In this document: positions 7,454-15,196 of the stretch, piece after piece | How positions within the stretch are numbered: the first letter of the stretch is position 1 | How the letters are laid out: each line of letters begins with the position of its first letter | NCBI GenBank assembly: GCA_900539145.1 | Contig: UQAX01000001.1 | Coordinates: 50,273 to 114,272 of the forward strand | DNA length: 64,000 nt | From: an uncultured Blautia sp. | GTDB taxonomy: Bacteria; Bacillota; Clostridia; Lachnospirales; Lachnospiraceae | Direction of reading: 5' to 3' | Translations under genes and position numbers: made by a program | Notes under the pieces: model-generated | Told to the model about the DNA's origin: nothing | What the model saw: only the letters and a program-made list of their open reading frames with translations | The model's database searches: none

Positions 7454-9103
7454 TTATTCTACGGAAACCACGTAGTAATAAATCGGCTGTCCGCCCTGAT
7501 TGATTTCCACATCAAAATCAGGATATAATTCCTCCAGACGCTCACATAACTGCTCTGCATCTTCCTCTGTTACATCAGCCCCGTAATAAATGCTGATAAT
7601 TTCTGTATCTTCATCTACCATCTCTTTTAATGTTTCTACGGTAATATCTTCGATACCCTGTCCAACTGCTAAAATTCCCTTGTCGCCAATGCCCATGATA
7701 TCGCCCTGACGAATTTCTTTGTCATCAATCTTTGTATCACGCACTGCATAAGTTACCTGACCTGTTTTCACATGTGTCATGGCTTCTAACATTTCTTCTG
7801 TGTTCTGTTCTACGGTTTTATCCGGTACATAAGAAATCAGCGCTGTAATACCCTGAGGAATAGTCTTCGTAGGAATAACAATAATATTTTTATCTTCTGT
7901 CAAATCTCTTGCCTGATTTGCAGCCAGAATAATATTTTTATTATTTGGGAAAATAAATATATTTTTTGCATTTACATGAGAGATTGCCTGAAGCACATCC
8001 TCTGTACTTGGGTTCATAGTCTGTCCGCCTTCAATGAGATAATCTGCTCCCAATTCACGGAAAATCTCTCCCATACCATCTCCCACAGATACGGAAATAA
8101 ATCCAACCTCTTTTTCCGGTTCTGCCTTTGCCTGCTGTGCAGCTACTTTTTCAGCGTCCTTAATCAAACGTTCATGATGCTCTAAGCGCATATTATCAAT
8201 TTTCATGTTAGACAGCTGTCCGTAGGTCAAAGCTCTCTGAATTGCATCACCCGGCGCATTGGTATGTACATGCACCTTTACAATTTCATCATCTGCTACG
8301 ACTACCAGAGAGTCACCAATGGATAACAGGTATTCTTTGAAAGCTCTTTCTTCTTTTTCAGGAAATTCTTTTTCCAGCATAATAATAAATTCTGTACAGT
8401 AACCGAATTTAATATCACTTTCCTCTGCGGACATCGGCTTGCTCATTACTGCATGGGCAGGCTTTTCGAAATTCATGTCAATTTCTTTGCCCAGATATCC
8501 GTCAAAAGCGCCTTTTAACACTTCTAAAAGCCCCTGTCCGCCGGAGTCTACAACACCTGCTTCTTTTAAAACAGGAAGCATTTCCGGTGTTCTTAAAAGA
8601 ACTGCCTCTGCCTCTGCAATTACATCTGCAAAAAATGTTTCCAGATTTTCGCTTTCCTCTGCAATTTCCAGAGCTTTTACCGCAGCGCCCTTTGCCACAG
8701 TTAAAATTGTACCTTCTTTTGGTTTCATAACTGCTTTATACGCAGTTTCCACACCTTTTTCAAAGGCTCTGGCAAATGCCATGGCATCTACCTGCTCATG
8801 ATGTTCGATTGATTTTGTAAATCCTCTTAAAAGCTGTGAAAGAATAACGCCGGAGTTTCCTCTTGCTCCTCTTAAAGAACCGGAAGATATTGCTTTCGCC
8901 AGAGTTTTCATAGTAGGATTTGATAATGCGCTTACCTCAGACGCTGCCGCCATAATGGTCAGTGTCATGTTGGTTCCTGTATCGCCGTCCGGCACAGGAA
9001 AAACATTTAATTCATTTATCCACTCTTTCTTTGCCTCCAGATTTTTCGCTCCGGAAAGGAACATCCGGCCAAGCATTTTCGCATCAACGGTATTGGTATT
9101 CAA
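7454..9103 (-). CDS. fakA: DAK2/DegV-partner kinase, fatty acid kinase subunit FakA-like (YloV)
   Basis: Catalytic subunit that, in Staphylococcus and relatives, phosphorylates fatty acids held by a FakB (DegV-family) protein. 549 residues. The N-terminal Dak2 nucleotide-binding domain has the signature NVFPVPDGDTGTNM at about residues 28-41 and GARGNSGVILSQ near 78-89; a middle domain follows, then a C-terminal DegV-like domain with NNKNIILAANQA near 388. The start is TTG at 9103, with AAGGAGG 9 bases upstream. It follows an Asp23-family gene at 17 bases, the usual YloU-YloV pairing, upstream of recG. No FakB gene is in the window. Confidence 0.88.
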   Translation of the reverse strand: MNTNTVDAKMLGRMFLSGAKNLEAKKEWINELNVFPVPDGDTGTNMTLTIMAAASEVSALSNPTMKTLAKAISSGSLRGARGNSGVILSQLLRGFTKSIEHHEQVDAMAFARAFEKGVETAYKAVMKPKEGTILTVAKGAAVKALEIAEESENLETFFADVIAEAEAVLLRTPEMLPVLKEAGVVDSGGQGLLEVLKGAFDGYLGKEIDMNFEKPAHAVMSKPMSAEESDIKFGYCTEFIIMLEKEFPEKEERAFKEYLLSIGDSLVVVADDEIVKVHVHTNAPGDAIQRALTYGQLSNMKIDNMRLEHHERLIKDAEKVAAQQAKAEPEKEVGFISVSVGDGMGEIFRELGADYLIEGGQTMNPSTEDVLQAISHVNAKNIFIFPNNKNIILAANQARDLTEDKNIIVIPTKTIPQGITALISYVPDKTVEQNTEEMLEAMTHVKTGQVTYAVRDTKIDDKEIRQGDIMGIGDKGILAVGQGIEDITVETLKEMVDEDTEIISIYYGADVTEEDAEQLCERLEELYPDFDVEINQGGQPIYYYVVSVE

Positions 9104-9120
9104 AACAAGTTTCCTCCTTA

Positions 9121-9477
9121 TTAATCAATTACTCTTACGCCTTCTACAAGGATATTTATCTTCTCAATAGTCAGGCCTGTAAATTCTTCTACTTTGTATT
9201 TTACATTGCTGATTAAGTTATCCGCCATAGCAGAAATACTTACTCCGTAAGCCACGATTACGTGAAACTCCAGTGTAATCTTATTATCTGCAATCATAAC
9301 ATTAATGCCGTGTTTTAAGCTGTCTTTCTTTAACAGCTTTACAAGGCCGTCCTTCATACTTACAGCAGCCATGCCCACAATTCCAAAACATTCCACTGCC
9401 ACACTGCCTGCATAAGTTGCAATTACATCAGTATCAATTGTAATTTTTCCTAATCCTGTATCAACAAATCCATTCAT
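9121..9477 (-). CDS. Asp23/Gls24 family envelope stress protein (YloU-like)
   Basis: Small soluble protein of 118 residues of the Asp23/Gls24 family, which is linked to envelope homeostasis and alkaline stress in Firmicutes; its biochemical role is not settled. Family hallmarks are GKITIDTDVIATYAG near the start, GIVGMA in the middle and HVIVAYGVSI near residue 73. It is first in the yloU-yloV(fakA)-recG cluster. A weak promoter (TTTCGT, 17 bases, TAGAAT) precedes it. The partner fakA follows after 17 bases. Confidence 0.88.
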   Translation of the reverse strand: MNGFVDTGLGKITIDTDVIATYAGSVAVECFGIVGMAAVSMKDGLVKLLKKDSLKHGINVMIADNKITLEFHVIVAYGVSISAMADNLISNVKYKVEEFTGLTIEKINILVEGVRVID

Positions 9478-9567
9478 GCACGGATACCTCCATACTTTTT
9501 TATATATGCTATTCTAACATATCTTTTCCAAAAACGAAATAATAATTTAATTTTTTTATAATTTTAC

Positions 9568-9596
9568 TTGCAAAAACAAATATCATCTGCTAAAAT
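9568..9596 (+). promoter_or_regulatory. Sigma-A promoter of rpmB
   Basis: TTGCAA and TAAAAT are separated by 17 bases in the divergent Asp23/rpmB gap, about 56 bases before the rpmB start codon. Confidence 0.65.
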
Positions 9597-9652
9597 AAGC
9601 TATGTTGTGAGTTTGTTATACAGACTTATTATATTTCTAAGGAGGTGCTACC

Positions 9653-9841
9653 ATGGCAAAGTGCGCAATTTGTGAAAAAGGTGCTCATTTTGGAAACAAC
9701 GTGAGCCATTCTCATAGAAGATCAAACAAAATGTGGAAATCCAACATTAAATCTGTAAGAGTTAAAACAGAAGGCGGAAACGCAAAAAAAATGTATGTTT
9801 GTACTTCCTGCTTACGAAGCGGTAAAGTTGAAAGAGCTTAA
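9653..9841 (+). CDS. rpmB: 50S ribosomal protein L28
   Basis: Large-subunit ribosomal protein of 62 residues. It starts MAKCAICEKG and contains HSHRRSN (residues 22-28) and CTSCLRSGKV near the end. The paired CxxC motifs (Cys4/Cys7 and Cys50/Cys53) mark the zinc-binding C+ form of L28 rather than the zinc-free paralogue. AAGGAGG lies 8 bases before the ATG. Monocistronic, with a promoter at 9568-9596 and a strong terminator at 9860. Confidence 0.97.
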   Translation: MAKCAICEKGAHFGNNVSHSHRRSNKMWKSNIKSVRVKTEGGNAKKMYVCTSCLRSGKVERA

Positions 9842-9859
9842 TTACTGATTGACACATCA

Positions 9860-9895
9860 ACAGACCTTGTCCATGCGACAAGGTCTGTTTTTTTC
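9860..9895 (+). terminator. rpmB terminator
   Basis: Arms CAGACCTTGTC and GACAAGGTCTG enclose CATGC and are followed by eight T residues, a textbook intrinsic terminator. Confidence 0.9.
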
Positions 9896-9908
9896 TATTC
9901 TCTTCTAT

Positions 9909-10052
9909 TTATGAACAACTGCAAAACAGATTATATCCTGCCAACAAGCACAGCACTGCCATAATCACCATAAAAAGAGATTTTGGAAAAATAAGCGCTA
10001 AAAATAATCCAATCCCTATTCCAAACAAAAACAGTCCGCATACACGACTCAT
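9909..10052 (-). CDS. Small hydrophobic membrane protein, unknown (47 residues)
   Basis: Frame from ATG at 10052 to TAA at 9909, preceded by GAAGGA. The protein starts MSRVCGLFLFGIGIGLFL and has two hydrophobic helices (about residues 5-19 and 23-41) joined by FPKS, then a Cys-rich end (CSC). It lies downstream of ytfJ on the same strand with a 77-base gap. The clean start site, hydrophobic pattern and otherwise empty 290-base interval support a real gene. I do not recognise the family. Confidence 0.55.
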   Translation of the reverse strand: MSRVCGLFLFGIGIGLFLALIFPKSLFMVIMAVLCLLAGYNLFCSCS

Positions 10053-10129
10053 ATCTTTTTCCTTCTCTTTTCTCTTTTTATAGTATATGCAAAAAGCTGC
10101 CGCAGATTACCCGCAGCAGCTCTTCTGTC

Positions 10130-10528
10130 TTATTCTTCCTCAGAAACCGTTTCTTCTTTTTTTAATCCTTCTTTTTCCGGCTCCTGTTCTTTTTTCCCTT
10201 CTGAAAATTTATTCAGGAAATCAGGAACCATATCCAGAATTTTTGTAAGACCATCCTGATTTTTAATATTTACCAGCTTTGTCATGCCATTGGAAATCAC
10301 CAAAACAGCGCTTGGAGAAACCTTTCCGCCCATTCCGCCGCCGCCGTTATTTTTTTTCTCACCGGAAAAAGCGCCTGCTCCCACTGCAAAGGAAACGTCT
10401 ACCAACGGAAGTATAATGGTATCTCCCACGGTAATTGCCTCACCTACTACCGTCTTTGTCGTAATAAAACTATCCATTCCTTTAAATAGTGACTCTACTG
10501 TTGTCTGAAAATTGTTTTCTGAAGCCAT
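10130..10528 (-). CDS. ytfJ: Spore protein YtfJ (GerW family)
   Basis: Family of small proteins found in spores and needed for a normal germination response in Bacillus (GerW); the biochemical role is unknown. The 132 residues contain FKGMDSFITTKTVVGEA (15-31), a VDVSFAVGAGAF segment, a Gly-rich stretch (NNGGGGMGGKVSP near 67-79), then AVLVISNG. A charged Lys/Glu-rich tail follows residue 108. It lies 14 bases after a DUF2953 gene, the same pairing as Bacillus ytfI-ytfJ, which strengthens both calls. Confidence 0.92.
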   Translation of the reverse strand: MASENNFQTTVESLFKGMDSFITTKTVVGEAITVGDTIILPLVDVSFAVGAGAFSGEKKNNGGGGMGGKVSPSAVLVISNGMTKLVNIKNQDGLTKILDMVPDFLNKFSEGKKEQEPEKEGLKKEETVSEEE

Positions 10529-10542
10529 ATCCTGTTTCCTCC

Positions 10543-11406
10543 TTAAAGATACTTAAATTTTTTTATAATAAAACGAAGCTCTCTGTTTTGAAATATGCGC
10601 CATGCAAGAAACGCAAAATAAATACCGTAAATGCGTCCTCGAAAAGATATTTCTCCTTCTAAAATCTGTTCCTCAAAAAAAGGCTCTATTGTAAAATATT
10701 CCCCATACAGTGGATAAAATACACCTGCAACAGCCAGAATTTCTCCTGTCAGACAAGGGTCTTCCAGTCCAAAGCGAATATTACCCTGCAATTTTTTCGG
10801 TTTTATATGAAAAATCAAGGACTTAATTTCTTTCAGCATCCATGTTTTCGTTCGCTTCATCTGCTCTGACTTTAAAATTTTTTTTACTTTTTTTATTTTA
10901 TCACAGATTTTTTCGATTGTTAATCGAAAATCCGCAAAAGACTGCCCTATTCCTTTTCTTTTCGGCTTTTCTTTTGGATAAGCTTGTTCTTCTGCTTTTT
11001 CTGCTTCCTTTTGAATAGCCTCCCTTGGGCTTTGCCCTGTATACTCCCTTTTCTTGGCTTCGCCACTGTTTTCCTGCACGGCAGTAAGCTCTTTTGGCTG
11101 TTTTTTTTCGGTTTTCTTTCCTGCACGCCTTTTAAAAATCCTCTTAAATTGCTCCGTGGAAATACCACAAATCCGCACAGAATAATGTGTACCTTCTTCA
11201 TACCATACTTTTAAAGAAATTCCACGAAACAGCCACGAAATTTTCAGGCTTCCTTTCAGACTGTCCTGATTTTTCTCTCCTACTCCCTGATAAACAACAG
11301 GACAAAAGAGCACGCAGCTTAAAATCAGCAGCAAAAGCCCCAGAAGAACTGCCAAAAGAATACCTGCTATTTTCAAAATTCCCAATAAAATATGTAGCAC
11401 CGCCAT
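10543..11406 (-). CDS. DUF2953 membrane-anchored protein (YtfI-like)
   Basis: Protein of 287 residues with one strong N-terminal membrane segment (about 5-36), a beta-rich domain (40-90), a highly charged Lys/Glu linker (about 95-160) and a conserved C-terminal DUF2953 domain with IRFGLEDPCLTGEILAVAG near 210-228. No enzymatic motif is visible. Its partner ytfJ follows at 14 bases, and the upstream gene ends 4 bases before it, so the three form one operon. The sporulation link comes only from the ytfJ partnership. Confidence 0.82.
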   Translation of the reverse strand: MAVLHILLGILKIAGILLAVLLGLLLLILSCVLFCPVVYQGVGEKNQDSLKGSLKISWLFRGISLKVWYEEGTHYSVRICGISTEQFKRIFKRRAGKKTEKKQPKELTAVQENSGEAKKREYTGQSPREAIQKEAEKAEEQAYPKEKPKRKGIGQSFADFRLTIEKICDKIKKVKKILKSEQMKRTKTWMLKEIKSLIFHIKPKKLQGNIRFGLEDPCLTGEILAVAGVFYPLYGEYFTIEPFFEEQILEGEISFRGRIYGIYFAFLAWRIFQNRELRFIIKKFKYL

Positions 11407-11410
11407 TCTC

Positions 11411-11755
11411 TCACCTGCTGCCTTCCTCTTTTATCTTATTTTCCAGCCATTTCCTCACATTAGGCGTACCTGTCTCCTTATATGCCTCTTCCACAAGTGT
11501 TCTGGTCATCTCCAATGCCTCCTCATAGCCGCAGCACAGCCCGATAATCATGGGACAACATTTCCGTCTTGCCTTCTGCTTCAGCTCATTGGCCGAAAAA
11601 ATTTCCAGCTGATTTTGAGGATTGCAGGCAAAGGTAATCAAATACACATCAAACACGCCTGCTCCTGCGTTAATTTTAAACATCAGCTGTCTTTTCTTCT
11701 TTTTTGCATTATCGCCAACATAGAGCTTTTTATACCAGTTTAACATATTTTCCAC
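11411..11755 (-). CDS. Conserved hypothetical protein of Clostridia (114 residues)
   Basis: Soluble mixed alpha/beta protein with no signal peptide or membrane segment. It starts MENMLNWYKKLYVGDNAKK, has a VFDVYLITFACNPQNQ strand region and a cysteine-rich CCPMIIGLCCGYEEAL stretch near 66-81, then a helical C-terminus (AYKETGTPNVRKWLENK). It overlaps nothing and sits 4 bases before the DUF2953 gene, so it likely belongs to the ytfI-ytfJ operon. AGGAG precedes the ATG. A terminator-like hairpin lies only about 10 bases upstream of that ribosome site, so transcription may depend on read-through. No function is proposed. Confidence 0.75.
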   Translation of the reverse strand: MENMLNWYKKLYVGDNAKKKKRQLMFKINAGAGVFDVYLITFACNPQNQLEIFSANELKQKARRKCCPMIIGLCCGYEEALEMTRTLVEEAYKETGTPNVRKWLENKIKEEGSR

Positions 11756-11766
11756 TCCTATATTTT

Positions 11767-11820
11767 AAAAAGAGGCTGTCACAAAAGCCTGCTCCTGCTT
11801 CCTGCGACAGTCCTCTTTTT
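11767..11820 (-). terminator. Terminator-like hairpin after the Nudix gene (repeat family copy)
   Basis: Arms AAAAAGAGG-CTGTC and GACAG-T-CCTCTTTTT surround a 25-base loop, with T runs on both strands. Position fits a terminator for the Nudix gene, but it ends just before the ribosome site of the next gene. Its GAGGCTGTC/GCGACAG core resembles the hairpin at 61671-61715. Confidence 0.65.
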
Positions 11821-11830
11821 CCATGCTTAC

Positions 11831-12283
11831 TCAGAAATACTTTCTATTTCCCCAAAGATTTGCTTTTTTCAAATCCAGGTATTCACTATAAGCCTTTTCC
11901 AAAATCTGCTTTTCATTTGAAAAACGTAACAGATGGTAAGCTTCATGGAATTTGTAAAAACCGGAATCCACAAAATATTCTTCTCTCTGCGGTCTGCTGT
12001 AATAGCTGTTGGCAGACATTAAATACCAATGTACGTCCTTTTCTACTACATCCTCCGGCACACAAAAACTATATTGACTCTTTCCCACATACTTGATGAT
12101 GCTGGCTGATACTCCTGCTTCTTCTTTCACTTCCCGCAGGGCAGTATCCTTATAGTCTTCGCCCTTTTCTACCGTTCCTTTCGGCAGTACCCAGCCCTCG
12201 TATTTGTGCTTATAAGATTTATACAAGGTCAGTATCTTGCCCCGATATATTACCACTCCGCCACAGCTCGTTGCTTCAATCAT
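11831..12283 (-). CDS. Nudix hydrolase
   Basis: Mg-dependent hydrolase of nucleoside-diphosphate-linked compounds; the substrate cannot be told from sequence. 150 residues. The complete Nudix box GTVEKGEDYKDTALREVKEEAG (split here as GTVEKGEDYKD and TALREVKEEAG) lies at about residues 36-57. The start is the ATG at 12283, with AGGAGG 9 bases upstream; a longer frame exists but lacks a ribosome site. Monocistronic, with its own promoter at 12343-12371 and a hairpin after the stop. A perfect palindrome in the leader may be an operator. Confidence 0.88.
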   Translation of the reverse strand: MIEATSCGGVVIYRGKILTLYKSYKHKYEGWVLPKGTVEKGEDYKDTALREVKEEAGVSASIIKYVGKSQYSFCVPEDVVEKDVHWYLMSANSYYSRPQREEYFVDSGFYKFHEAYHLLRFSNEKQILEKAYSEYLDLKKANLWGNRKYF

Positions 12284-12303
12284 ATTGCACTTCCTCCTGC
12301 TTA

Positions 12304-12321
12304 AGACATACAACTATGTCT
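12304..12321. promoter_or_regulatory. Palindrome in the Nudix leader
   Basis: AGACATA-CAAC-TATGTCT has perfect 7-base arms and sits between the promoter and the Nudix start codon. It could be an operator or a small RNA hairpin; no regulator is recognised. Confidence 0.4.
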
Positions 12322-12342
12322 GCGTTGTGTTTCTTTATTGGT

Positions 12343-12371
12343 AGTATACCTCTTTTTTTTCGCAGGCGCAA
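12343..12371 (-). promoter_or_regulatory. Sigma-A promoter of the Nudix gene
   Basis: Minus-strand TTGCGC and TATACT with a 17-base spacer, about 60 bases before the start codon. Confidence 0.65.
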
Positions 12372-12385
12372 GAAATTTACAGCCA

Positions 12386-13822
12386 CTAATTATAATAAAA
12401 AGCGTTGAACACCTGATGTGCTACCGGAACTGCTACCTTACTTCCTGTTCCGGCGCCCTCTGCAATTACGGCAATGGCTAAGTCCGGCTCCTCTACATTG
12501 GAAAATCCGATAAACCAGGAATGTGTCTTTATCTTTCCGTCACTTCCCGTATATTCGGCAGAGCCTGTTTTTCCCGCTGCGGAGTAGCTTTCTCCTGAAA
12601 GCTTCGTTGCCGTACCGCTTTTTACCACTTCCGCCATCAACGTTTTCAATACTCCTGCTTCTTCTGCTGTCATAAGCTCTTTATAGACAGACGGCTTTGT
12701 AGTTTCTACTGTCTGGCCGCTGACTGTTTCTACCTTTTCTATATAATAAGGCTTCATAAGCTTTCCGTCATTGGCAATAGCAGCGGTAATCATAGCCATG
12801 TGCATCGGTGATACCAGCGTATTTCCCTGTCCGATGGCGGTCTGCATCAGCAGTGGATTTCCCGACGCACTTCCAAGTTCAAATTTACTCTTGTTATATT
12901 CCAAAGGAATTGGAAGCTTACTGTTAAACAACAGGCTCTCTGCTGTCTCCTGCAAATTTTTCGCTCCTAAATTAAGTCCAATCTGTGTAAATGCCGTATT
13001 ACAGGATTTTGCAAATGCTTTTGTAAAATCCTCCGAGCCGTGAACCTCCCCTCCAAAGCAAGGAATTTTATGGTCGTCTACCGTAATACTTCCCTTACAA
13101 TTATAAGAAAATCCATCAATGGTTCCGTGTTCCCGCAAATATGCCAACGCATCTACCACTTTAAAAATAGACCCGGGCGGATAAGCCCCCTGTGTAGCTC
13201 TGTTTAAAAGACTGCTGTTTGCAGAGTCGTTTACCAGGGCATCCCAATCTTCTTCTACCGTATTTGGATTAAAATCCGGTTTGCTTACAGAAGCCAGTAC
13301 AGCTCCTGTCTTTGGGTCTAAAACAACCACAGCACCGTTGTAAGAGCCAAGGGCATTATAAGCTGTCTCCTGTAATTTTGTGTTTAAAGTCGTTACCACG
13401 CTGTCACCCGGATTTTTGTTCTCCAGAATTTCATTTTTCACCTGCTCAATATAATTATTATGGGAAGACATCAGCGAAAAATTAGCCAGCGCTTCAATTC
13501 CGTTTTTTCCATTGCAGTCATAGCCTACCACATGGGCAAACTTATTTCCGTAAGGATAAACTCTTGTTTCATTACCCTCTCCGTCCGTTTCTGTATATGC
13601 GAGAGTCTGTCCGTCTGAGGATAGAATTTTTCCTCTGGTAATCCTGTCTGCCAACTGGTTTTGACGGGTATTATACGGACTGCTGATAACATCCTCTCGT
13701 TTTTCCACATTAAAATATACCATATATCCGATTAAGGATATAAAAATGGCTACAAAGAAATAGCTGATAATCGTATACTCTTTGTTTTTGGAACGTTTTC
13801 TTTTTTTGCGCTTTTTCTTCAT
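12386..13822 (-). CDS. Penicillin-binding protein, class B transpeptidase (PbpA/FtsI type)
   Basis: Membrane-anchored DD-transpeptidase that cross-links peptidoglycan. 478 residues. A basic N-terminus precedes one membrane anchor (about 17-36), a short pedestal follows, and the transpeptidase domain carries the SxxK active site (GSIFK, Ser218/Lys221), SxN (SCN, 273-275) and KTG (418-420). The start is the ATG at 13822, preceded by AGGAAGAGG, rather than an upstream frame overlapping nothing useful. The gene follows its FtsW/RodA-type partner by 37 bases, the standard glycosyltransferase-transpeptidase pair. At under 500 residues it is short for class B, as in the PbpA group of Clostridia and Actinobacteria. 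Confidence 0.93.
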   Translation of the reverse strand: MKKKRKKRKRSKNKEYTIISYFFVAIFISLIGYMVYFNVEKREDVISSPYNTRQNQLADRITRGKILSSDGQTLAYTETDGEGNETRVYPYGNKFAHVVGYDCNGKNGIEALANFSLMSSHNNYIEQVKNEILENKNPGDSVVTTLNTKLQETAYNALGSYNGAVVVLDPKTGAVLASVSKPDFNPNTVEEDWDALVNDSANSSLLNRATQGAYPPGSIFKVVDALAYLREHGTIDGFSYNCKGSITVDDHKIPCFGGEVHGSEDFTKAFAKSCNTAFTQIGLNLGAKNLQETAESLLFNSKLPIPLEYNKSKFELGSASGNPLLMQTAIGQGNTLVSPMHMAMITAAIANDGKLMKPYYIEKVETVSGQTVETTKPSVYKELMTAEEAGVLKTLMAEVVKSGTATKLSGESYSAAGKTGSAEYTGSDGKIKTHSWFIGFSNVEEPDLAIAVIAEGAGTGSKVAVPVAHQVFNAFYYN

Positions 13823-13859
13823 GATTTCCTCTTCCTTTTGAAGCTTTTTTGCGCTTTTC

Positions 13860-15188
13860 TTATTTTTGTCTTTCAATTTCCTCGTCCTCATCTTCTCTTA
13901 AAATATACAATCCCTGAATAATTGCCAGCATAATAATGGTACTTAACACAGAACTGCCTCCGTAGCTGACCAAAGGCAGCGTAATGCCTGTCATGGGAAT
14001 AAATTTCGTCACACCGCCGATGGTAAGAAATACCTGAAAGGCATATTCTGTTCCCAGTCCCAATGCAATGAGTTTATAAAATCTTTTCTTAATTCGCAGA
14101 GAAATGTTCACAACCAAGAGAAACATACTCATACAGATTAAAATCAGACAGATAGCAAACAGTCCTCCCAGCTCTTCACAAATTGCTGCAAACATATAAT
14201 CCTGCTTTACAAAGGGTATCATTTCCGGTGAGCCCTGACAAAGCCCCATACCGAACCAGCCGCCTGCGCCAATGGCAAACAAGCCCTGCACAATCTGAAA
14301 TCCCGGTCCTTCATAAACGCTAAAAGGAGCTTTCCACGCCACTACCCTCTGTCTTACATGAGAGAAAAGGAAATAGGCAATTACTGCCGCTCCACATCCG
14401 CTTCCAAGACCTGCCAAGAGATAAAACGGCTGTTTTGTCGCCACATACAGCATAATGATATAAGTAATAAAAAATACCACTGCACTTCCCAAATCTCTGG
14501 AAAGTACCAAAGTCAATACATAAACGGCGGCAATGGCTGTTGTAATCACATGGTCTTTAAAAGTAGCGCTTTTTCGATACAAACGGCTTGCCACAAAAAA
14601 TACAAAAATAATCTTTACAAACTCAGATGGCTGGAAGACGAAAAAGCCAAGGTCAATGTTAATCTTAGCCCCATTGACATTTTTACCGAAAATCAACACA
14701 ACCAGCAGAAGTCCCAAGCCCAGTGCAGCGTAAAACCAAGTCCAATTCTTCAGAAAATACATTTTCTTAATCATAATCGGTATAATCATAGCAATTATGG
14801 TTGCTACCGCTACAATGGCAAACTGTCGGATGGCGGAGTCCGGCGAAAGTCTGGACAGCATAATAAATCCAATAGACAACAGCATACACATGTGATTTAA
14901 AAGCAGGATAGACGCTTTTTTATAAAAAATACGATACAATGCCTGCACCACAAGCAAATATAGGAGCAGCGCCCCAAACAAATAAATAATCTCTACCTTC
15001 TCTGTCTTCAGAAAGATAACAAGAAAAGCAGTAAAGTCCAAAAATACAATAAGCAATAGCTGTTTTCTTAAAATATAACGTTTGTCATAATCGTCCTCAT
15101 ACTTAAATACGGTAAAGCTTTCAAAGGTATAAAGTACGATAAGAATTAATAAAAAATATTTTGAAAGTTCAATAATTAAATTTAACAC
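13860..15188 (-). CDS. FtsW/RodA/SpoVE family peptidoglycan glycosyltransferase
   Basis: SEDS-family polymerase that builds glycan strands from lipid II together with a class B PBP. 442 residues with about ten to twelve membrane helices. Family motifs include DLGFFVFQPSEFVKI (near 180-194), SRDLGSAVVFF (near 233-243), and the C-terminal GITLPLVSYGGSS near 407-419 with GGV-KFIPMTG before it. It lies 8 bases after the U32 gene start region ends and directly ahead of the PBP gene, so the pair probably works together in elongation, division or sporulation; the sequence does not decide which. Confidence 0.93.
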   Translation of the reverse strand: MLNLIIELSKYFLLILIVLYTFESFTVFKYEDDYDKRYILRKQLLLIVFLDFTAFLVIFLKTEKVEIIYLFGALLLYLLVVQALYRIFYKKASILLLNHMCMLLSIGFIMLSRLSPDSAIRQFAIVAVATIIAMIIPIMIKKMYFLKNWTWFYAALGLGLLLVVLIFGKNVNGAKINIDLGFFVFQPSEFVKIIFVFFVASRLYRKSATFKDHVITTAIAAVYVLTLVLSRDLGSAVVFFITYIIMLYVATKQPFYLLAGLGSGCGAAVIAYFLFSHVRQRVVAWKAPFSVYEGPGFQIVQGLFAIGAGGWFGMGLCQGSPEMIPFVKQDYMFAAICEELGGLFAICLILICMSMFLLVVNISLRIKKRFYKLIALGLGTEYAFQVFLTIGGVTKFIPMTGITLPLVSYGGSSVLSTIIMLAIIQGLYILREDEDEEIERQK

Positions 15189-15196
15189 TTGTTCAC

